Source of the DNA: Vogesella sp. XCS3
GTDB lineage: Bacteria > Pseudomonadota > Gammaproteobacteria > Burkholderiales > Chromobacteriaceae
Direction: 5' to 3'
Assembly: GCF_020616155.1 (NCBI RefSeq)
Contig: NZ_CP085530.1
Span: 2,051,001 to 2,115,000, forward strand
DNA: 64,000 bases
Positions within the stretch are counted from its first letter, which is position 1. Every line of letters starts with the position of its first letter. The notes under the pieces were generated by a model. It worked only from the letters and a program-made list of their open reading frames with translations, had not been told where the DNA came from and made no database searches. Below are positions 1 to 8,992 of this stretch, piece by piece. A program made the position numbers and the translations under genes.

Positions 1-256
1 CCATCTGCGCACCCCAGACAATCTGCTCACGACGGAAGCTTACATTGGCAGGCAGCTTTTTGGCCCAAGGCGCCAATACCGGCTCCAGATGGAAGCAATG
101 TACGCAGTGATAAGAGAAGAACTCGATCACCTCCACTTTGCCAGGCGTCGCCACCGGTTGGGGCTTGGGCAGAACCGTGTAGTCTTTACCTTCCACAATC
201 GCGGCATGGGCAAAGCCGGTAAGGGTAAACATCAGGGCAAGCAACCACTTCTTCAT
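1..256 (-). CDS. dsbA: DsbA-type thiol:disulfide oxidoreductase, C-terminus beyond window
   Basis: Periplasmic thioredoxin-fold enzyme that introduces disulfide bonds into exported proteins. The first 85 codons are present: a signal peptide (MKKWLLALMFTLTGFAHA), then a beta strand ending in EFFSYHCVHCFHLEP, where CVHC is the redox pair. The usual enterobacterial motif is CPHC, so Val replaces Pro; I recall the same change in neisserial DsbA proteins. The ATG at 256 is chosen because a signal peptide follows directly. The gene runs off the left edge, so the cis-Pro loop is not visible. It follows the SPOR-domain gene with a 15-bp gap on the same strand. Confidence 0.93.
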   Translation of the reverse strand, partial: MKKWLLALMFTLTGFAHAAIVEGKDYTVLPKPQPVATPGKVEVIEFFSYHCVHCFHLEPVLAPWAKKLPANVSFRREQIVWGAQM

Positions 257-271
257 GACAGATCTTTCGTC

Positions 272-964
272 TTATTTAGCAGGTAATTTTACAAGCGACG
301 CGTCAACACCTTCCTGACGCAGGCGGGCCTTCAATGCATCGACATCTTCCTGACGCTCGAATGGCCCGATACGCACACGGTGTACCAAGCCTTTTTCGGG
401 CAGGTTAAGCGACTGGATCTTGGCTTCCACCCCCATCAATGCCAGCTTGGCTTTCATATTGTCTGCATCGCTTTCCGACTGGAAAGCGCCGGCCTGCAAG
501 AACAGGCGTGGCAGCGCTGGGGGCTGCGCCGCATCTGCCGGCTTGCCATCCTGCTGGATAGCTTCCTGCTGACCAGGAAGAATCTTGTAGAAATCAAAGC
601 GCTGCCCGTCCGCATCCGCCGGCGCTGGCTTTGCTGGTACCGCAGCAACAGGTGCCGAGGCCGGCACCACAGCCGGCACCGCTACCGGCGCGGGCACAGG
701 TACCGGTGCAGCCGTAGTGGCAAGCTTGGCACCCGGCTCAAGCAGCTCGGCAGCAGGCAAAGAGGCTTCCTCTTTGCCCTGCATCTTTTCGAGATTACTG
801 AAAGGCGTAGAGGCACGATTCAGGTACATGGTCATGCCTACGGCAATACCCACACCGACAATTAGCCCTACCAGCACGCCAGTCATCAAACCACCACTAC
901 TCTTGCCAGCTGGCGCACTACGCCCCCCTGCTCGGGAGGTATGCTTCAAATCTCTGTTACTCAT
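272..964 (-). CDS. SPOR-domain membrane protein (FtsN-like)
   Basis: Predicted inner-membrane protein with a periplasmic peptidoglycan-binding domain. Residues 1-25 are basic and cytoplasmic, residues about 26-48 form one transmembrane helix, a long Ala/Pro/Val-rich linker covers about 60-145, and the last 80 residues match the SPOR fold (LFLQAGAFQSESDADNMKAK followed by VHRVRIGPF and a final VDASLVKL strand). SPOR domains bind denuded glycan strands at the division septum. The architecture is that of FtsN-like proteins; 230 aa is a normal length. It lies between comM and dsbA on the same strand, probably co-transcribed with dsbA. The exact role is inferred from the domain only. Confidence 0.85.
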   Translation of the reverse strand: MSNRDLKHTSRAGGRSAPAGKSSGGLMTGVLVGLIVGVGIAVGMTMYLNRASTPFSNLEKMQGKEEASLPAAELLEPGAKLATTAAPVPVPAPVAVPAVVPASAPVAAVPAKPAPADADGQRFDFYKILPGQQEAIQQDGKPADAAQPPALPRLFLQAGAFQSESDADNMKAKLALMGVEAKIQSLNLPEKGLVHRVRIGPFERQEDVDALKARLRQEGVDASLVKLPAK

Positions 965-1000
965 AAGCCCACTATATTAATTTTAATCTTGCCATGCTGT

Positions 1001-2515
1001 TTACTTGCCCGCGGCAAAGCCGGCCAACCCTCGCCGGAACTGTACCGCCTGCAGGATATGCTGGCGTGACACTTCCTGGCTTCCCGCCAGATCGGCCAGT
1101 GTGCGCGCCACACGCAATACGCGGTGATACGCACGGGCTGACAAATCCAGTTTTTCCAGTAGCTGATTGAGCTGCTGCTGCAAGACTGGCGACAAGGCAC
1201 AGTGCAAAGCGAGCTCGGCAGCTTGCAAACTGGCATTGCTCTTGCCCTGACGCTGCCACTGACACTGCCGGGCGGCATCTACCCGCTCACGCACCCGCGC
1301 GCTAGACTCGCCAGCGGGTAACGTCTGCAACTCGTCAAGCGAGAGCGACCCGACTTCTACCATCAAATCAAACCTGTCCAGCAACGGACCCGACAGTTTA
1401 CCCCGATAGCGCAAAACCTGCTCCGGCGTACAGCGGCAAGTGCGACGCGCATGCCCCAGGTAGCCACAAGGGCAAGGGTTCATGGCGGCCAACAGCTGGA
1501 ACCTGGCCGGATAACACACCTGACGCGCGGCACGGGATATATGAATCTCTCCAGTCTCAAGAGGTTCCCGTAAGACCTCCAGCACTTTGCGGTCAAACTC
1601 GGGCAATTCATCCAGAAACAGTACGCCATGATGCGCCAGCGTGATCTCGCCCGGGCGCGGATCTGACCCGCCGCCCACCAACGCCACCGCGGAAGCGGTG
1701 TGATGCGGGTGCCGATAGGGCCTAACGCACCATAAACGCACATCAAAGCCTTGGCTGCCCAAAGACTGCACAGCAGCACTCTCTAGCGCCTCATCTTGGC
1801 TCATTGCCGGCAAAATGCCGGGCAAGCGTGCGGCCAACATGGACTTCCCCGTACCCGGAGGGCCCTGCATCAACAGGCTATGCCCACCGGCAGCGGCCAC
1901 TTCCAATGCCAGCTTGGGCAAGCCCTGACCTTTCACCTCGTCCAGATCGGGATAAACCACCTGGCCTTGCCATCCCTCGGGATAAACGGTGCGTTCCAGC
2001 AGGCTGATGCCTGATAGATGTGCACAAACTTCTACCAAGCTATCCGCAGCATAGATCTCGACCCCCTGCACCAAGGACGCCTCTATTGCACTACTTCTGG
2101 GCAGGATAAAGCGCCTGCCACTACTACGTGCCGCCGCCACCATGGCCAATGCACCACGAACAGGCCTGAGCTCCCCGCCCAAACCAAGCTCACCGGCCAA
2201 TTCGTAGCCGGACAACACATCTAGTGGCAGCTGGCCATCTGCGGCCAACAATGCCACAGCAATGGGTAAATCAAAACGGCCCGACTCTTTCGGTAAGTCG
2301 GCAGGCGCCAGATTCACCGTAATGCGACGGGCCGGAAAATCAAAACCGGACTGGATGATCGCAGCGCGCACCCGTTCGCGACTTTCCTTTACCTCGGTAT
2401 CCGGCAACCCTACCAGGGTAAAGGCGGGCAGGCCGTTAGCCAGGTGCACTTCGACCGCCACCTCGGGTGCACTGATGCCGGCAAGCGCGCGGCTCAAGCA
2501 GACCGCGAGCGACAT
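1001..2515 (-). CDS. comM: ComM/YifB family AAA+ ATPase (Mg-chelatase-like)
   Basis: Hexameric AAA+ helicase of the YifB/ComM family. ComM promotes branch migration during integration of transforming DNA. The 504-aa protein has an N-terminal Lon-protease-like domain (residues 1-170), a Walker A motif GPPGTGKS at about 217-224, a Walker B motif VLFLDELPEF at about 300, a Cys cluster CPCGYLGHARRTC at about 365-378, and the C-terminal Mg_chelatase_C helix bundle. The length equals the family norm. It is preceded by ubiK with a 6-bp gap, so the two are likely co-transcribed. Its presence is relevant to the repeated 10-mer described in the findings. Family assignment is firm; a transformation role is by homology. 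Confidence 0.93.
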   Translation of the reverse strand: MSLAVCLSRALAGISAPEVAVEVHLANGLPAFTLVGLPDTEVKESRERVRAAIIQSGFDFPARRITVNLAPADLPKESGRFDLPIAVALLAADGQLPLDVLSGYELAGELGLGGELRPVRGALAMVAAARSSGRRFILPRSSAIEASLVQGVEIYAADSLVEVCAHLSGISLLERTVYPEGWQGQVVYPDLDEVKGQGLPKLALEVAAAGGHSLLMQGPPGTGKSMLAARLPGILPAMSQDEALESAAVQSLGSQGFDVRLWCVRPYRHPHHTASAVALVGGGSDPRPGEITLAHHGVLFLDELPEFDRKVLEVLREPLETGEIHISRAARQVCYPARFQLLAAMNPCPCGYLGHARRTCRCTPEQVLRYRGKLSGPLLDRFDLMVEVGSLSLDELQTLPAGESSARVRERVDAARQCQWQRQGKSNASLQAAELALHCALSPVLQQQLNQLLEKLDLSARAYHRVLRVARTLADLAGSQEVSRQHILQAVQFRRGLAGFAAGK

Positions 2516-2521
2516 ACAGAT

Positions 2522-2794
2522 CTAGCTAGGGTCAGCCTGCGCATCCGTACTGGCCGGCGTGGCGCTTTGCGTTTCGAGCTGCACCAGACGGAGCTCCAGC
2601 TCGGTCAGCTGAGCCCGGGTTTGCGCCAGCACTTCCTGCTGGATATCAAACTCTTCACGCGTCACCAGATCCATACGGCTGAACGTTGCAGCCATCATGG
2701 CTTTCACGTTCTTTTCCAGATCTTTAGCCGGGCTGGCAGCGATGGTTTCGGAGATTTTATTGCTGATTTCGTCGAACAGTTTCTGACTGAGCAT
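2522..2794 (-). CDS. ubiK: UbiK family ubiquinone-biosynthesis accessory factor (BMFP/YqiC)
   Basis: Small 90-aa coiled-coil protein of the BMFP/YqiC family. UbiK binds UbiJ and supports aerobic ubiquinone biosynthesis. Residues 1-45 form an amphipathic helix (KLFDEISNKISETIAAS, then KDLEKNVKAMMAATFSRMDL). Residues 46-75 are a heptad-rich C-terminal coiled coil (FDIQQEVLAQTRAQLTELEL). The tail is Ala/Asp-rich and disordered. The length and helix order match the family. It is divergent from glnK, with 248 bp between, and lies directly upstream of comM. Confidence 0.88.
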   Translation of the reverse strand: MLSQKLFDEISNKISETIAASPAKDLEKNVKAMMAATFSRMDLVTREEFDIQQEVLAQTRAQLTELELRLVQLETQSATPASTDAQADPS

Positions 2795-2978
2795 GATGAC
2801 GCCTTGACTTTGGCATGATGAATGCAGGGCAGTTTAGCAAAAAGTGCCCTCCCCTGCATAAGCGCAGACGCACCATTACCGAGCAAGCCCATCTTAAAGC
2901 GTGCAACATAGCAAGAACGTATCGAATACAGAAATGGAAATTGCTGCAATTGATTGAAATATAAAGAAAATACAACTC

Positions 2979-2994
2979 TGGCACAGTTCATGCA
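2979..2994 (+). promoter_or_regulatory. sigma-54 promoter of glnK-amtB
   Basis: TGGCAC at 2979-2984 and ATGCA at 2990-2994 give the invariant GG-N10-GC spacing of the -24/-12 sigma-54 promoter (consensus TGGCAC-N5-TTGCA). It lies 49 bp before the glnK start. NtrC-activated sigma-54 control of glnK-amtB is the known pattern in proteobacteria. I could not find a convincing NtrC dyad in the 180 bp upstream. Confidence 0.85.
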
Positions 2995-2997
2995 TAG

Positions 2998-3381
<384 letters not shown>

Positions 3382-3404
3382 GCCTCTGCTGAAAGGACAA
3401 TAAA

Positions 3405-4712
3405 ATGAGCAAGAAACTACTCTCGCTAGCAGCACTCGGCGCACTGTGTACAGCTTTTCCGGCGCTGGCCGATGGCGCGCCAACCCTAGTGGAAACCAAA
3501 GTCATCAGCGCGGGTGATACCGCCTGGATGATGACCTCCACCGCGCTGGTTCTGTTCATGACCATCCCTGGCCTGGCACTCTTCTACGCCGGCATGGTCC
3601 GCAAGAAAAACGTGCTGGCCACCCTGATGCAGAGCTTTGCTATCTGCGCGCTGATTACCGTGTTGTGGACCGTGGTGGGCTACAGCTTGGCATTCACCCC
3701 GGGCAACAGCCTGATTGGCGGCCTGGATCGCATCCTGCTGGACGGTATGCTGTACCTGAAAGATGAAGGCAAGCTGACCGTACACCCACTGGCTGGCACC
3801 ATCCCGGAAGCCGTATTCATGATCTTCCAGATGACCTTTGCCATTATCACGCCAGCACTCATTACCGGTGCCTTTGCCGAACGCATGAAGTTTTCCACCA
3901 TGCTGGTCTTCATGGCGCTGTGGTCTCTGCTGGTTTATGTACCGGTAGCGCACTGGGTATGGGCACCCGGCGGCTGGATGTTTGACCACGGCGTACTGGA
4001 CTTTGCTGGTGGTACGGTTGTCCATATCAACGCGGGTATTGCCGGCCTGGTAGCCGCGCTGGTTCTGGGTAAACGCGTCGGTTTTGGCCGCGAAGCCATG
4101 CCCCCGCATAACCTGGTACTGACGCTGGTGGGCGCATCCATGCTGTGGGTTGGCTGGTTCGGCTTCAACGCCGGCTCCGCTGTAGCCGCTGATGGCCGCG
4201 CCGCCATGGCCATGGTCGTGACCCAAGTTGCTACCGGCATGGCCGCCCTGTCGTGGATGGCAGCCGAGTGGATCGCCAAAGGCAAGCCCTCGGTGCTGGG
4301 TATTGTGTCCGGTGCTGTTGCAGGCTTGGTAGCCATTACCCCGGCAGCGGGTTTTGTCGATGCCAAAGGTGCACTGGCAATTGGCTTGATCTCTGGTGCC
4401 GTGTGCTACTGGAGCGCAACCTCGCTGAAACACATGCTGAAGTACGACGACTCACTGGATGCTTTTGGTGTACACGGCGTAGGCGGCATCATCGGCGCAC
4501 TGTTGACCGGTATCTTTGCAGTAAAAGAAATTGGTGGTGTGGAAGGCAATCTGATGACCCAGGCGGTAGGTGTAGGCGCTACCGTAGTGTATTGCGCCAT
4601 CGTGACCTTTATCCTGCTGAAACTGCTGGATATGGTGATGGGTCTGCGTGTGAGCGAAGAAGAAGAGCGCGAAGGCCTGGACGTAGTACTCCATGGCGAG
4701 CGCGTAGAATAA
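3405..4712 (+). CDS. amtB: Ammonium transporter AmtB
   Basis: Trimeric ammonium channel of the inner membrane, 435 aa. A cleavable signal peptide (MSKKLLSLAALGALCTAFPA, with LA just before the expected cut) is followed by 11 transmembrane segments. The two pore histidines lie in GGTVVHINAGIAG and in DSLDAFGVHGVGG. The signature of TM5-TM6 (ASMLWVGWFGFNAGSA) is present. The charged C-terminal tail (RVSEEEEREGLDVVLHGERV) is the segment that contacts GlnK. It is the second gene of the nitrogen-starvation operon and is closed by a strong terminator at 4751. Confidence 0.97.
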   Translation: MSKKLLSLAALGALCTAFPALADGAPTLVETKVISAGDTAWMMTSTALVLFMTIPGLALFYAGMVRKKNVLATLMQSFAICALITVLWTVVGYSLAFTPGNSLIGGLDRILLDGMLYLKDEGKLTVHPLAGTIPEAVFMIFQMTFAIITPALITGAFAERMKFSTMLVFMALWSLLVYVPVAHWVWAPGGWMFDHGVLDFAGGTVVHINAGIAGLVAALVLGKRVGFGREAMPPHNLVLTLVGASMLWVGWFGFNAGSAVAADGRAAMAMVVTQVATGMAALSWMAAEWIAKGKPSVLGIVSGAVAGLVAITPAAGFVDAKGALAIGLISGAVCYWSATSLKHMLKYDDSLDAFGVHGVGGIIGALLTGIFAVKEIGGVEGNLMTQAVGVGATVVYCAIVTFILLKLLDMVMGLRVSEEEEREGLDVVLHGERVE

Positions 4713-4750
4713 GCAGCCTGGCCAAGCGTCGAACTTGGCCGCAAAATAAA

Positions 4751-4778
4751 ACCGCCCGGGCTTACCGGGCGGTTTTTT
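4751..4778 (+). terminator. Intrinsic terminator after amtB
   Basis: A 9-bp perfect stem, ACCGCCCGG (4751-4759) with CCGGGCGGT (4765-4773), 5-base loop, then a T run. An A run precedes the stem, so it can also work for the converging sspB transcript. Confidence 0.9.
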
Positions 4779-4792
4779 CATGGGCGCACTGT

Positions 4793-5224
4793 TTAGCTGC
4801 GACGCCCTGGAAACGTGATGACCTTCGCCCCTTGCGGCGCAGCATCGGTAGCAGGCTCGGCCGGGGTAGCGGTCACCTCGGCAGCGACAGATGGGCGCAC
4901 CGCCGTGTCTGCGAGCTTCTCCAGCTCAAAGCCCATACCTTCACCAGAGTCGCGTGAAAAGATGGACAGCACATTACCGACAGGCACCCAGATTTCACGC
5001 GAGATACCACCAAAGCGCGCCGAAAACGAAATCCAGTCATTTTCGATACTCAAGCCCTGCGTAGCACCGTAGCCAACATTGAGCACGATCTCGTTGTTCT
5101 TCACAAACTCCATCGGCACCTGCACATTCTCGTCGACCCACACCACCATATAAGGTGTCTGCCCCTGATCGGTGCACCACTGATGAATGGCACGAATCAG
5201 ATAAGGCCTGGTACTGGCTGTCAT
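4793..5224 (-). CDS. sspB: ClpXP protease specificity-enhancing factor SspB
   Basis: Dimeric adaptor that delivers ssrA-tagged proteins to ClpXP. Residues 1-105 form the SspB fold (STRPYLIRAIHQWCTDQGQT at the N-terminus, NNEIVLNVGY and WISFSARFGG in the tag-binding groove). A flexible Ala/Pro/Thr linker follows, and the end VITFPGRRS corresponds to the ClpX-binding tail. The start at 5224 is preferred to 5245 because AGAGGA lies 6-9 bases upstream of it and conserved residues begin there; length is then 143 aa. sspA lies directly upstream on the same strand, the standard sspAB operon. Confidence 0.93.
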   Translation of the reverse strand: MTASTRPYLIRAIHQWCTDQGQTPYMVVWVDENVQVPMEFVKNNEIVLNVGYGATQGLSIENDWISFSARFGGISREIWVPVGNVLSIFSRDSGEGMGFELEKLADTAVRPSVAAEVTATPAEPATDAAPQGAKVITFPGRRS

Positions 5225-5318
5225 GGGGAATTCCTCTGCTGGCAATATGAAAACAGGCCAGCCAGCTCTACGGCAGCAACCCTGCCATAAAGCCTAGCCG
5301 GCCTGCCTGGTAATGCTA

Positions 5319-5921
5319 TTACTTGCGCATGGCCTTTTCTGCAGGCGTCAGCGAGTCGATAAACGACTGGCGCTGGAACAGGCGCTCGGCGTATTTCAGG
5401 ATAGGCGCTGCGTTTTTACCCAGGTCAACACCATAGTGCTCCAGACGCCACATCAGTGGCGCAATGGCAACGTCGATCATGGAGAATTCGTCACCCAGCA
5501 TGAACTTCTGCTTGGCGAAAATCGGCGCGATGGTTACCAGGCCATCACGAATAGCTTCGCGGGCTTTATTGGCTTCTTTGCCGCTAGCACCGTTTTCCAG
5601 CGTTTTTACGTGCACAAACAGCTCTTGCTCGAAACGGAACAGGAACAAACGGGCACGCGCGCGCATCACCGGGTCTGCCGGCATTAGCTGCGGGTGCGGG
5701 AAACGCTCGTCGATGTATTCGTTGATGATATTGGATTCATGAAGAATCAGGTCGCGTTCTACCAGCACCGGAACCTCGTTATACGGGTTCATCACGGCCA
5801 GATCTTCAGGCTTGTTGTGAATATCCACATCAATGATCTCGAAGTCCATGCCCTTCTCGAACAACACGATGCGACAGCGTTGGCTGAAAGGACAAGTACT
5901 ACCAGAGTAAAGGGTCATCAT
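5319..5921 (-). CDS. sspA: Stringent starvation protein A (GST fold)
   Basis: RNA-polymerase-associated protein with a glutathione-S-transferase fold and no expected GST activity. Residues 1-78 are thioredoxin-like (MTLYSGSTCPFSQRCRIVLF, then PYNEVPVLVERDLILHESNI with the cis-Pro and the ES turn), residues 85-200 the helical domain. The 200-aa length is typical. SspA binds sigma-70 polymerase and affects stationary-phase and virulence genes in other bacteria. It is first in the sspAB operon; the 94 bp between the two genes contain no obvious terminator. Two adjacent ATG codons (5921, 5918) are possible starts. Confidence 0.94.
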   Translation of the reverse strand: MMTLYSGSTCPFSQRCRIVLFEKGMDFEIIDVDIHNKPEDLAVMNPYNEVPVLVERDLILHESNIINEYIDERFPHPQLMPADPVMRARARLFLFRFEQELFVHVKTLENGASGKEANKAREAIRDGLVTIAPIFAKQKFMLGDEFSMIDVAIAPLMWRLEHYGVDLGKNAAPILKYAERLFQRQSFIDSLTPAEKAMRK

Positions 5922-6084
5922 GAGGCATTCATTCCTTAAACAGGCTTGTTGATCAAATAACGTGCAATTCTAGCACCTTTGACCCACCACTTTCCACAAA
6001 AGTTGCATAAGTCAATGAATAAAAAGAGAAATATCAAAAAACCAATCTGTAGAAAACAGGAAAAGCACACTCCGGCACGCGGAA

Positions 6085-6117
6085 TACAAAAACCCCCTTC
6101 GCGAACGAAGGGGGTTT
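6085..6117 (-). terminator. Intrinsic terminator of petABC
   Basis: A perfect 12-bp stem, AAACCCCCTTCG (6090-6101) with CGAAGGGGGTTT (6106-6117), 4-base loop, followed on the minus strand by a T run. It lies 38 bp after the petC stop. The remaining 160 bp up to sspA hold AT-rich DNA that probably carries the sspA promoter. Confidence 0.9.
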
Positions 6118-6154
6118 GGCTGGCAGCATCAAGCCGCCCCACTTGGCACATGGC

Positions 6155-6916
6155 TTAGTGGATGTCTTTCCAGTATTCCTTCTTCAGGAAATAGGCGAAA
6201 GGCAACAGCAGCAAGAACAGATACAGCAGTACGGTGTAACCCACCTGATGGCGCTTCACTTGTACCGGCTCACCGATATAAACCAGGAAGTTGGTCAGGT
6301 CGGCCATACGCTTGTCAAACTCGGCGGTATTAGCCTTGCCGTTTTCCAGCTTGGTCAGCGTGCCGGCATTCACCAGCTCCAGCTTGTGCTCTTCATGACC
6401 GTCTGCGCCTTTATGGGTACGCAGCTCTTGCTCACCTTGCCATTCCCACAGGATGTGCGGCATGCCCACCTTGTCGAATACCAGGTTGTTCCAGCCGGTT
6501 GGGCGGCTAGGGTCACGATAGAAGCCACGCAGGTAGCCGTACAGGTAGTCGGCACCACGCGAGCGCGCAATCACGGACAAGTCCGGGGGTGTTGCACCAA
6601 ACCAGGCCTTGGCATCTTTCTTGTCCATGGCCACGTTCATTTGCTCGCCGATCTTGTCGGTAGCAAACATCAGGTTGGACTTGATCTGCTCTTCGGAAAG
6701 GCCAATGTCAGTCAGACGGTTATAGCGCATGGCGCTGGCCGAATGGCAGGACAGGCAGTAGTTCACAAAGGTCTGTGCGCCACGCTGCAAGCTTTCGGTA
6801 TCCTGGATGTTGATTGGTGCTTTTTCGAGGGCAGGGCCTTCGGCAGAAGCAAACGCACCAACAGCAGGAACCATGAGGGCTACGGCGGCAACCAGTTGAC
6901 GGATAGTCTTGTTCAT
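6155..6916 (-). CDS. petC: Ubiquinol-cytochrome c reductase, cytochrome c1
   Basis: Membrane-anchored c-type cytochrome of the bc1 complex; it accepts electrons from the Rieske protein and passes them to soluble cytochrome c. A signal peptide (residues 1-24), the haem site CLSCH at about 53-57, and the MP pair of the sixth-ligand region (VGMPHILW) are present. A single C-terminal transmembrane helix (VLLYLFLLLLPFAYFL) and basic tail anchor it. ATG 6916 has a purine-rich GAGGGGG site; the longer ORF start at 6946 lies inside petB. The start overlaps no gene after correction only on the other side: it lies 14 bp inside the petB-petC junction (petB ends at 6930), a typical coupled arrangement. 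Confidence 0.96.
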   Translation of the reverse strand: MNKTIRQLVAAVALMVPAVGAFASAEGPALEKAPINIQDTESLQRGAQTFVNYCLSCHSASAMRYNRLTDIGLSEEQIKSNLMFATDKIGEQMNVAMDKKDAKAWFGATPPDLSVIARSRGADYLYGYLRGFYRDPSRPTGWNNLVFDKVGMPHILWEWQGEQELRTHKGADGHEEHKLELVNAGTLTKLENGKANTAEFDKRMADLTNFLVYIGEPVQVKRHQVGYTVLLYLFLLLLPFAYFLKKEYWKDIH

Positions 6917-6929
6917 AGTGCCCCCTCTA

Positions 6930-8267
6930 TCAGATGAATTTTGCAAACAGGGTAGCGGCCACCAGCGTTACTGCCACCAGTACCACAAAGCGTACCTGGC
7001 GAGCTGGAGTGCTCATGGTCACACGGGTCGGAACCGGTGTAGTACCCACGTCGTTCTTGGTATAGAACGGCATGCCCAGGAAGAACGCAAAATAGATAAA
7101 GGAGAACAGCTGAGCCACGATGGTGCGCAGGTTGGTGGACGGCAGTGCACCCAGAATACCCAGACCGATAAAGGCGGTAATGAACAGGGTCAGCATGATC
7201 TTGAACTTAGGACCACGATAACGGATTGACTTCACCGGGGACTTATCCAGCCACGGCAGGAAGGCAATCAGCACTACGGCAGCACCCATTGCCAGCACGC
7301 CCCACACCTGGGTACCGGCAAACGACGGTACTGCGCGCAGAATCGCGTAGAACGGGGTGAAGTACCATACCGGCGCAATATGCGGCGGGGTCTTCAGCGG
7401 ATCAGCCTGGTCGAAGTTCGGATGTTCAAGGAAGTAACCACCCATTTCCGGCGCAAAGAACACGATCGCGGAGAAGACAATCAGGAACACTGCCACACCC
7501 AGAACGTCTTTGACGGTGTAGTAAGGGTGGAACGGAATGCCATCCAGCGGCTTACCGTCTTCACCTTTCAGTTTTTTGATTTCCACGCCGTCAGGGTTGT
7601 TGGAACCCACTTCGTGCAGGGCGATCAGGTGGGCTACTACCAGAGCCAGCAGAATCAGCGGTACAGCAATTACGTGCAGGGCAAAGAAGCGGTTCAGCGT
7701 CGCATCGCCCACCACGAAGTCACCGCGGATGAATACCGACAGATCCGGGCCGATAACCGGGATGGAAGCAAACAGGTTAACAATCACCTGCGCCCCCCAG
7801 AACGACATCTGGCCCCACGGTAGCAGATAGCCCATGAAGGCTTCAGCCATCAGCACCAGGAAGATCAGGGTACCGAATACCCAGACCAGCTCGCGCGGCT
7901 GCTTGTAGGAACCGTAGATCACGCCACGGAACATATGCAGGTAAACCACGACAAAGAACATGGATGCGCCAGTGGAGTGCATGTAGCGGATGATCCAGCC
8001 ACCTGCCACATCACGCATGATGTATTCCACCGAAGCAAACGCCACCGGGATGCCAGCGCCGTTCAGCGTGCCATCCGGCTTGTAGTTCATGGTCAGGAAA
8101 ATACCGGTAACGATCTGGATCACCAGCACCAGCAGTGCCAGGGAGCCGAAGAAGTACCAGAAGTTAAAGTTTTTTGGGGCGTAGTACTCGGTGACGTGCT
8201 CTTTCATCATCGAGGACAGCGGGAAACGCTCATCCACCCAATTGAGGATTTTTTGGCCAGTGCTCAT
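6930..8267 (-). CDS. petB: Ubiquinol-cytochrome c reductase, cytochrome b
   Basis: Core subunit of complex III, 445 aa, full-length form with eight transmembrane helices. The four bis-His haem ligands are visible in helices B and D (RYMHSTGASMFFVVVYLH and FALHVIAVPLILLALVVAH). The quinol-oxidation site reads PVWY (in HIAPVWYFTPF) where mitochondria and many bacteria have PEWY. PVWY is a natural variant reported from some proteobacteria. It is the middle gene of petABC, 15 bp after petA. Confidence 0.97.
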   Translation of the reverse strand: MSTGQKILNWVDERFPLSSMMKEHVTEYYAPKNFNFWYFFGSLALLVLVIQIVTGIFLTMNYKPDGTLNGAGIPVAFASVEYIMRDVAGGWIIRYMHSTGASMFFVVVYLHMFRGVIYGSYKQPRELVWVFGTLIFLVLMAEAFMGYLLPWGQMSFWGAQVIVNLFASIPVIGPDLSVFIRGDFVVGDATLNRFFALHVIAVPLILLALVVAHLIALHEVGSNNPDGVEIKKLKGEDGKPLDGIPFHPYYTVKDVLGVAVFLIVFSAIVFFAPEMGGYFLEHPNFDQADPLKTPPHIAPVWYFTPFYAILRAVPSFAGTQVWGVLAMGAAVVLIAFLPWLDKSPVKSIRYRGPKFKIMLTLFITAFIGLGILGALPSTNLRTIVAQLFSFIYFAFFLGMPFYTKNDVGTTPVPTRVTMSTPARQVRFVVLVAVTLVAATLFAKFI

Positions 8268-8282
8268 GTATTTTCCCCTCGC

Positions 8283-8867
8283 TTACTTGTCATCGCCGAT
8301 CAGCAGCGTGGTATCGGTCAGGTACTTGTGCGGCGGGATTTCCATGTTCTTTGGCGCCGGCACACCGTTGTAGACACGGGCAGCCAAGTCAAACTTGGAG
8401 CCATGGCATGGACAGTAGAAACCGCCAACCCATTTCGGGCCCAGGTCGGCAGGCGCCAGGTCCGGACGGTGGGTCGGAGAACAGCCCAGGTGCGTACAGA
8501 TACCCACGGCTACCAGTACTTCCGGCTTGATGGAGCGGGTCGCATTCTGGCAATACGCCGGTTGCTGCGGCGCTTCCGATTTCGGGTCCAGCAGATCGCC
8601 TTCGATAGTCGACAGGTTTTTCAGCTGCTCAGGTGTACGGGACAGAACCCATACCGGCTTGCCACGCCATTCGACGTTGATCTTCTGGCCCGGCTCCAGC
8701 TTGCTGATGTCCACTTCTACTGGCGCACCTGCAGCCTTGGCACGCTCAGAAGGTGCAAAGCTCATCAAAAACGGGACAGCCACACCGGCTGCCGCCACAC
8801 CACCAACCGCGCTGGTGGCCACCGTCAGAAAACGACGGCGCCCCGCATCAACGTGTTGTTCACTCAT
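8283..8867 (-). CDS. petA: Rieske iron-sulfur protein of the bc1 complex
   Basis: 2Fe-2S subunit that moves electrons from quinol to cytochrome c1. An N-terminal twin-arginine signal-anchor (RRRFLTVATSAVGGVAAAGV, residues about 10-30) is followed by a hinge and the Rieske domain with the two cluster boxes CTHLGC and CPCHGS. Length 194 aa. The ATG at 8867 is chosen because the protein then begins MSEQHVDAGRRRFL, as expected for this family, with GAGGA 8 bases upstream. First gene of the operon. A TAGAAT hexamer at 8918-8923 (minus strand) may be its -10 box. Confidence 0.96.
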   Translation of the reverse strand: MSEQHVDAGRRRFLTVATSAVGGVAAAGVAVPFLMSFAPSERAKAAGAPVEVDISKLEPGQKINVEWRGKPVWVLSRTPEQLKNLSTIEGDLLDPKSEAPQQPAYCQNATRSIKPEVLVAVGICTHLGCSPTHRPDLAPADLGPKWVGGFYCPCHGSKFDLAARVYNGVPAPKNMEIPPHKYLTDTTLLIGDDK

Positions 8868-8992
8868 TACAGTCATCCTCAAACGTGGAAACCGAGCTAT
8901 AAACTTGAAACTTTACAATTCTACCCGATTCCATGAGGGAACTTGAAGCGCATATGCGACAAATCGCCTCATTGACAACAGGGGCTTAGTTT

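Noticed and set aside
2881..2978. NtrC enhancer dyad upstream of the glnK promoter
   Set aside because: Only weak partial matches to the TGCACCA-type half sites; not reported as a feature.
3486..4433. Long minus-strand frame opposite amtB
   Set aside because: Low-complexity His/Gln/Gly-rich shadow of membrane-protein codons.
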